From positions 1 through 15,142 of the forward strand of contig JNEM01012896.1 in the NCBI GenBank assembly GCA_000697335.1: DNA of 15,142 nucleotides, in the 5' to 3' direction. The notes under the pieces are model-generated. The model did not search any database. It was not told the DNA's origin and saw only the letters and a program-made list of their open reading frames with translations. The stretch comes from Conidiobolus incongruus B7586 (Eukaryota; Entomophthoromycota; Entomophthoromycetes; Entomophthorales; Conidiobolaceae). Shown piece by piece: positions 8,981 through 15,142 of the stretch. Position numbers and translations under genes: made by a program. Positions within the stretch are counted from its first letter, which is position 1. Each line of letters starts with the position of its first letter.

Positions 8981-11010
8981 ATGGATAGTATTCACTCCAA
9001 AGATAATGTCCCAATTTGGGCTTCCATATCCAAGTCGAACCCAAGTTTAACAAAGGGCGAAAAACTCCAGTTAATGCACCCTAACACCAGAAGAAAGTGC
9101 GCAGCTGCTCAAGTTTGTAAGTATTTGAACTCATTGGAATGATTTCAGATTAGAATGAATAATGTTTGTTACAAATAGACTTTTTAGATTATTATTACGA
9201 TTTGTTAACCTATTTGTATGAAAGAAAGAATCGTTTAAAAACCTTTAACGAATTTGTAGAAGAAGAAAATGTATATTAATTTTAAAAGTTATAGTGATCA
9301 TATAATTAATTCCATTTAGTTGAGTCAAGAAGAGAAGGAGAAGGAATGGACACGTCACTGCGGTAGGGAGAGAGCTTATTTGAGAAAGCGCAGAGTTAGA
9401 ATTAGATTGGAACAGTTTCACATATTGTTTCAAATTGGTCAAGGTGGCTACGGTCAAGTAATATTCATTCATTCAATTTTTATATGAAATAGTATTGAAT
9501 ATTGTTCTATAGGTATTCTTAGCTACCAAGAAGGATACTCAGGAAGTTTGCGCTTTGAAGCAGATGAGTAAGAGGACTTTGCATAAATATGACGAAGTAA
9601 TATTCAATATCAAAATAATTTATATTATTACTAACTCACTAATGTATTTAGATCAATCATATTTTGAACGAGCGTGACGTTTTAACCGCTTCTAAAAGTG
9701 AATGGTTAGTCAAATTATTATATGCTTTCCAAGATGTCGATCATGTATATTTGGCCATGGTAATCGCTTATTATACATTTAATAAATATAAAATATTAAA
9801 TGAATATCTAGGAATTCGTTCCAGGTGGAGATATGAGAACCTTATTGAATAGCAACGGTATGTTGTTGGACTGTCATGCTAAGTTTTATATTGCGGAAAT
9901 GATTACAGCAGTTGATGCTCTTCATCAATTGGGCTATATTCATAGAGATTTGAAACCTGAGGTAATTTACAATTGATATAATATATAAAATTACTAATTT
10001 TAATCCTTTTAGAATTTTTTAATTGATGGTACTGGTCACGTCAAATTAGCTGATTTTGGTTTATCTAAAGGAAGCTTAAGCTCTAAACGTGTTGCTTCTT
10101 TGAGAAAAAGAGTAAACCATTTTTCTTTCTATTTTATTCAATTTACTAATAATTGAAATTTACAACCATTAGCTCGATTCAATTAAACATAAACAATTGA
10201 CCCATTTAAAAGCTACTGAAAAAAGATCTTTTCATGACAGTATGAGAAATGGTAACTACACATGGGTAATTCATATTTGGATTGACTATTTGATTTTTCT
10301 TTGTGGTTAATTTAATTCAATAGCACTTTTCAGTCGTTGGCTCTCCCGAGTATATGGCGCCCGAAATCTTGGAAGGTGCAGAAAAGGATGGAGGTTCTCC
10401 CTATGACCACAAAGTCGATTACTGGTCATTAGGCTGTATCCTTTACGAATACTTAGCAGGTTTTCCACCTTTCACTTCACCCAATCCCGATGAAGTATGG
10501 CTCAATTTGTATCGCTGGCAAGAAGTTTTGGAGAGGCCCATTTTCGAAGACCAAACTTTAAATGACAATTTTACCGATTTGGCATGGGATCTCATCCAAT
10601 GTATGCTAGCGCATGCTGATATTAGATACGCTTCACTCGACAAGTTTAAGGCTCATCCCTACTTCAAGGAAATTCCTTGGGATAATTTGCGTAATTCTGA
10701 GCCTCCTTTCGTCCCTCAATTGGAATCTGAAACAGATCCATCCTACTTTGATGACTTTTCTAAAGCTGATACAATTCAACAAATTTATGCTAGCATTGAG
10801 CGCAGAGACCAACAACGCCATTCCCCCACCAATAGCGATGAAGTTTCGTTGAATGGTAAAGCATCCACCAACGACCCCGTTAATATTCCACCTCGCTCAG
10901 CTTTCGTTGGATTTACTTATCGTCATAAAGCTCGACACTTTACTCCTCCAAGTTCAAGTGCTCCTAAAGTTGCTCCTCATCTAAGTAAAATTAATAATTA
11001 TTTTTTTTAA
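8981..11010 (+). CDS. Dbf2/Sid2-type NDR family protein kinase
   Basis: Ser/Thr kinase of the mitotic exit/septation initiation pathway, which works with a Mob1 partner at spindle poles and the division site. Nine exons: 8981-9116, 9179-9270, 9320-9457, 9513-9596, 9652-9759, 9812-9961, 10013-10111, 10173-10265 and 10324-11010. These give 528 residues in frame. Introns are 49-62 nt; seven of eight are phase 0. The N-terminal regulatory region holds [10 protein letters not shown] and the basic Mob-binding stretch from W86 to about I104. Kinase motifs are GQGGYGQV (116-123), K138, E157, HRDLKPEN (230-237), DFG (250-252) and APE (312-314). A long NDR-type insert of about 45 residues lies between DFG and the activation-loop SVVGSPEY (S303). 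The hydrophobic motif FVGFTYRHK carries T498. All catalytic residues are present, so it should be active. An in-frame TAG at 8963-8965 supports the chosen ATG. The N-terminus is shorter than in Sid2, so an unseen upstream exon is possible. AATAAA lies at 11080-11085. Confidence 0.93.
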
Positions 11011-12067
11011 AATACATACTAACTTGAATATATTTAGATACTCTATTATAAATAATCGCTCCCAAAACCTTAATTTATTAATAAAATACTTATTAAAATA
11101 TTTCTAAGCTAGTTCTACCAACTTTTAAATATTTTTATATTAGATTCAGTTTATTACTCATTCATATTTTGCGTTGATAGTAAAAAATAATTTGTTTAAG
11201 ATTTAATATATTGTAATCAATGGTAAAAATATTTGTTTAAATAGTGTCATATAAAGAAAATATTTGAGACTGTTCCAAGATATATATTTTGAATATTTTG
11301 ATCAATTTAATAAAGAACAAGCAAAGAATATTGGACAACTGATTTAGGGTTTAATTATTTATCAATGCAAGTAAAATGAAATCATTGTAGCGATTCGTTT
11401 AGATCAGCAAATATAAGGGTAATAATATTATTGCATTTAATTGAATTTTAAGCTTACATAGAACTATTAATAACAATTCAGCAATCAATGAATTTATCAT
11501 TTGTTAAATAAAATTTAATTATTTGGTTAGTTATTCAAATGGAAGATTACGTAATCATATTGGTATTAAAGAGATTTAATTAAGCATTTATTCAATTAGT
11601 CACTCAAATAGAATGGATTGCAATGAGTGAACAGATTGTACTGGTCAGGGTATAAGCAGTATAATTTAAATATAATAATGTCTTTAGTGGTATAGATATT
11701 ATTCGCGAGTATTGGATTCTATCGATGACTACTACTTTTTGTTGTAGCAGAGGTGATATCGTTTTGATAAAATGATTTACTTGAAGAGTATGCATAAATA
11801 AACTAAAACTAAATTTTTAAAAGAGTATGCTTACTTGGTATTAAAATGAATCATGCAGCTGTTAAACAATTGAATAATATTTGTTGTTGAAATCGTTTAA
11901 TAAATGGCTAAGTTGATGGATGCGGATAGTTAGTCACTTATATAAAGGATTCAAGATTTAGTGATAGTAAGCAGTTGATTATAAATTAAATTAGTTGCAA
12001 TGACATATCATAAGCTATGAAACTAACATCAATATAAGCGCTTGATAGATCAATTTCTGAGAAGGAA
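11011..12067. other. Convergent 3' spacer, with an unexplained higher-GC block
   Basis: This spacer lies between the 3' ends of the kinase gene (plus) and the LARP gene (minus). It includes the kinase poly(A) signal at 11080-11085. From about 11380 to 12060 the sequence is clearly less AT-rich than true intergenic DNA in this window. Partial open stretches appear in different plus frames, and one 63-codon minus frame lies at 11604-11795. None resembles a protein I know. A 9-bp direct repeat AGAGTATGC occurs at 11785-11793 and 11822-11830. Candidates are a long LARP 3' UTR, a decayed gene or a noncoding RNA; the sequence alone does not decide. Confidence 0.4.
11080..11085 (+). terminator. Poly(A) signal of the kinase gene
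   Basis: AATAAA lies 70 bases after the kinase stop codon, a typical distance. The A/T-rich background makes chance matches common. Confidence 0.4.
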
Positions 12068-13799
12068 TCACTTGGATTCAGCCTATACATAAATATTAAT
12101 ATAAGATAGATTTTTTAAATATCGTGCAATATTACCTGCTTCATGGATTGACTAGTGGCCTGAGTCTTAGCTTTTTCCAATGCTTTTTGTTTGAGAATCT
12201 CTGCATAACTATTTGATGCGGCTGGTGGGCTGATGGTGAGCTTTTCCACTTGTCCATTCAATTGATTTAAATCATCGATTTTGGACTGAAATTTAGCAGA
12301 ATGAATCCTATGAGGTGGATGCGATCTATTCGCTTCTGTTTTGGAATTAATTGTAGGCTGTTTATCAGTCATTGAATTTTCTCTTTTAGAAGAAACAGGA
12401 AGAGATTGAGACTGTTTCATATTTTTGACAACTTGGGACATTGAAACTGCAAAGTTAACTGGACGGGTTTTAGATGGGGTGGTATTCTCTGAAGTTGAAG
12501 AAAGAGGAGGGAAACTTTCTGGTGTAATTGAAGGCTCAGATTTGGGTTGTGAAGATATAGGTTCATTTTTTGGTAGATGGTTGCCATTGGGAATATTGCT
12601 ATTTGAATAAGATCGTGCTGGCTCAAACGCTTTACCTCCACTACGACGCTGATTTCTGTCATCTCTAGATTTTCTCTCATAGTTGCTATTTTGTGAATTG
12701 GAGGTGTTGTGTTGGTTTTTACTAGGATGACGGCTATTTGAATGTGAGGAAGCTGGTAATTCAGATTGGTCATTGTACTGAGATTTACGATGTACTCTTG
12801 GCGGTCGATGATGATTGCGATTGAGGTTGAAATTTGTATAATCTCTATATGACGAATCGCGATACATAGATGGGTAGTAATAGGGCTCAGGATACATTTC
12901 AGGTCTAAATGAAGGGTTGGGATGGTAATATGGATATGGGTAAGGCGGTATCATTGGAGGGTAGGCGATTGGAAGCATTGGTGGATATGGAAGTTGATTA
13001 TTTGATACTTGGGGTGTTAGGTTATTCGATCGAGAATTATATGTGCCGCGTAATATTGACTCAGATTTTATGCGAACTGGGATATATTGATCCCTAATTG
13101 TCTTTTCTCTAAGATAACTTAGCATACTTAAAGCTTCTGCCTCGGTTTGAAATACAAGAAACCATGTATTGCCTATGTCTGGTTTAATACTTACTAATGG
13201 AGGACAATTTGAATCAAATAGATCGCGAATTTCCTAGAAAAAAAAATTAGAAAAATGTACAATATCTGGTATACTGATGACGTATGCATACTTGTTCAGT
13301 TACACCAGTAGGTATTTCTCTTAAAACTAAAGTATTTCTTGGTAAAACGATGTTTGGCTTGACTTTTGTTTCAGTTTGATCTAAAATGACACTTTCAGTT
13401 TGTTTAAGCGTACTTATTAAAAAGTCCAAGTCAGTTGTTAAAGCTTTGACTTTTTCCAACTCCAGTACAGCTTGAATAGGAACATACATTTCATTATTCA
13501 TTTTAGACACTAGAGAAATTGAACGAAAATGTGACTATTTAATTATAAAATTAAGGAATTAAAAATACCTAAAAAATCATCAGTTCTTAAGTTGTCTTTA
13601 CTAAAGTAGAAATCGATACACGATTTCAATGAGTTTTTTAGTCCTTCGTTATCTAATTCAGTTAATAAGCTAATAAAATCAATATTAATGCAATTTTATG
13701 CAACTTACTAGAATCAACTGCATTTTGTTGAGTATTATTAGATTTAGAGGTATTAGTATTAACATCTTGAATTTGAGTAGTATTATTAGAGATACTCAT
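12068..13799 (-). CDS. LARP4-like La-related RNA-binding protein
   Basis: Cytoplasmic RNA-binding protein of the La-related family; LARP4 relatives bind poly(A)-rich mRNA 3' ends and support mRNA stability and translation. Reading the minus strand, exons are 13799-13709, 13652-13569, 13509-13292, 13233-12136 and 12082-12068, giving 501 residues; introns are 56, 59, 58 and 53 nt. The La motif spans about residues 33-105, with FYFSKDNL (45-52) and YVPIQAV (67-73) corresponding to the family's PIWTVA region. An RRM follows at about 117-190 (NTLVLREIP, TWFLVF). The rest is disordered: a Pro/Tyr-rich stretch (about 213-253), Asn/Ser/Arg-rich sequence, a FPPL motif (372-375) and SYAEILK (473-479), two short motifs recurrent in fungal La-motif proteins such as Sro9/Slf1. 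Intron 1 could alternatively end at an earlier AG, but that choice meets a stop at once. The last 15-nt exon is predicted from GTAATA...TATAG; read-through would instead add VILHDI and a stop at 12115. Confidence 0.88.
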
Positions 13800-14124
13800 A
13801 ATTGACAGTTGTTAATATATAAATTCTATTGAACTAAGAATGAACTTGGGCAATAATATTCAAAAACAGTCAACTATTTGAGCAAAGGAATTGAAAGAAA
13901 TTCCGCAGAGTAAAAGTATTATAATTAAAATTAGGCGCAATTGATAATAAAAAAGCGAAGTTTAGGTTAATCAATTTGAATTTAATTAGTACTTCAATTA
14001 ATCAAATGTCAATAATCAATTTAAATGGGTTTTACTAATTAATCAATTAAATCAGTTTAAATGTATTCCTCATCAAATTCTGAATTCTAATTCTAGTTAT
14101 TAATAAGTTAATATACTTGAAAGA
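13800..14124. other. LARP upstream region, AT-rich
   Basis: This stretch precedes the LARP gene on its strand and must hold its 5' UTR and promoter. It has no convincing TATA or other motif above the A/T background. The first 180 bases are somewhat more complex than the rest. No coding frame is evident. Confidence 0.5.
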
Positions 14125-14595
14125 TTATTAAAAATCTCATTTATAAAATAATTACTTTAATCGGGCACAATATACAAACTAATTGAAAAAATTGGGATAT
14201 TATCTCGATCATATGAATTACTAAATAGATACCTTGGCATTGAGTTTTTAATTCAGAGATGTGTTTCATAATTGGAATAACAGTGAATCCGATTTTCATT
14301 ATATGCAATTGATACTTATTGAATTTTAAAATATTTTATAATTCAAATTTCCATGATTCGTCAATAATGAAATATGAATTGAGTATTATATGATTACCAT
14401 ATTATTTATTGTATGGCTGCTAAGAAGCTATTGTAATACAATGCTTATTAATCTTTATTCCTGATGATATTTCTGCTGAAAAAATTTTCTTAAAGATGAT
14501 TGTCCAGAAATTTGCTTTAACATTAGAAATTTGTTCATCAAATAATACATTTACACAATCATCTAGAATATTATCTCTTGGAATATTTTATTATG
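14125..14595 (-). pseudogene. Decayed coding sequence of unknown family
   Basis: One minus-strand frame runs for about 157 codons with only about three internal stops, where base composition predicts around thirteen. The translation is well mixed rather than low-complexity, with stretches such as NVKANFWTIIFKKIFSAE, YFIIDESWKFEL and VIPIMKHISELKTQCQ. The first 56 codons are uninterrupted, but no ATG start is evident and there are no clear intron signals. I do not recognise the family. It may be a dead host gene or part of a mobile element. Another possibility is that the stops lie in introns I cannot define. It is likely coding in origin, but its identity is unknown. Confidence 0.38.
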
Positions 14596-15142
14596 TGGTT
14601 AAATAACAAAAGGTTTATATATTATATCTCAAGGTATATAATTATTTTCAAGTGGTTTAAAAAACATTTTCCTATACTTAAATCAGATATTATTTAATGA
14701 ACTATGATTATTTTGTTATTATTTTAGTATTTTTTTAAATGATATTAAATGATCCAATAATTTTTTATAATGATTATTTATATAATATAACTTTTTAAGA
14801 AAATTTCAATAAAAAACAAAATAACTAAAAATCACAAAATTATAGAACTTACCTAATTTAATTAAAAATATTTATTAAAATATCACTTTATATAAAATAT
14901 TTTATATCAACTATTAATAAAATCTCTTAATATTAACTAATAAAAAAATAACTTTTAAAAACAACAAATTAATTTAAATATATAATAATAGGTGAGTTTA
15001 AATTTATTATAATATAACACTTAAGTTATTAATATTATTAATAACTCAATATAATATTAAGTTTATTTAAGATTTGAAATATATTGGAAATATTTATTTT
15101 AGATAATATGATTTATAAAAATAATATAAATTATAATATTAT
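14596..15142. other. AT-rich intergenic DNA
   Basis: Extremely A/T-rich sequence with stops in all frames to the window edge. I see no feature in it. Confidence 0.65.

Noticed and set aside
9245-9472. Minus-strand 75-codon frame across kinase exon 3
   Set aside because: It overlaps a kinase exon and two introns with correct splice signals and conserved protein on the plus strand.
11715-12060. Box C/D snoRNA (TGATGA-like and CTGA strings)
   Set aside because: The C- and D-like boxes are too far apart and there is no terminal stem.
12425-13097. Frames on both strands overlapping the LARP tail
   Set aside because: They are frame shadows of a low-complexity coding exon whose own frame continues from the RRM.
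1-15142. Bacterial or organellar origin, CRISPR, operon structure
   Set aside because: Short spliceosomal introns in every gene, a mitochondrial targeting signal and eukaryotic kinase and LARP families exclude it; no regular spaced repeats were seen.

Overview
The window looks like nuclear DNA of an early-diverging fungus with very AT-rich intergenic sequence. I infer a Mucoromycota/Zoopagomycota-like or chytrid-grade lineage, but the sequence does not settle the phylum. The case for a fungus rests on three points: spliceosomal introns of only about 49-62 nt (one with a perfect TACTAAC branch site), a Dbf2/Sid2-type NDR kinase, and a mitochondrial Hsp70 with strongly biased codons (AAG for Lys, GAA for Glu, CAA for Gln). 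Genes are sparse. Intergenic DNA is roughly 80% A+T, so short blocks of higher complexity stand out.

Layout, left to right. Positions 1-2230 are an AT-rich desert holding one recognisable relic, a MULE-like transposase C-terminal fragment on the minus strand (1094-1243). Positions 2230-2705 are the promoter side of the mitochondrial Hsp70 gene, with a perfect three-unit heat-shock element and a TATA box. Positions 2706-4822 are the Hsp70 gene (SSC1-like): two tiny presequence exons and one long exon for the mature chaperone. Positions 5658-7179 are a decayed METTL25/RRNAD1-family methyltransferase gene whose 3' half is still open. Positions 7180-8980 are AT-rich, with an unexplained open block near 8470-8830. 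Positions 8981-11010 are a nine-exon Dbf2/Sid2-type kinase with all catalytic motifs intact. Convergent to it, on the minus strand, 12068-13799 is a five-exon LARP4-like RNA-binding protein (La motif, RRM and a long disordered tail). The last 1.3 kb is AT-rich but contains a minus-strand frame (14125-14595) with far fewer stops than the base composition predicts, probably another decayed gene that I cannot name.

The three intact genes are ordinary housekeeping genes with no obvious functional link: mitochondrial protein import and folding, mitotic exit/septation signalling, and mRNA binding/translation. I see no operon, cluster, tRNA, rRNA, CRISPR array or intact mobile element, and no evidence for a new multi-gene system. 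The points most worth a second look are the gene relics, the promoter element, the many GTAAT 5' splice sites, and a probable hidden last exon of the LARP gene.
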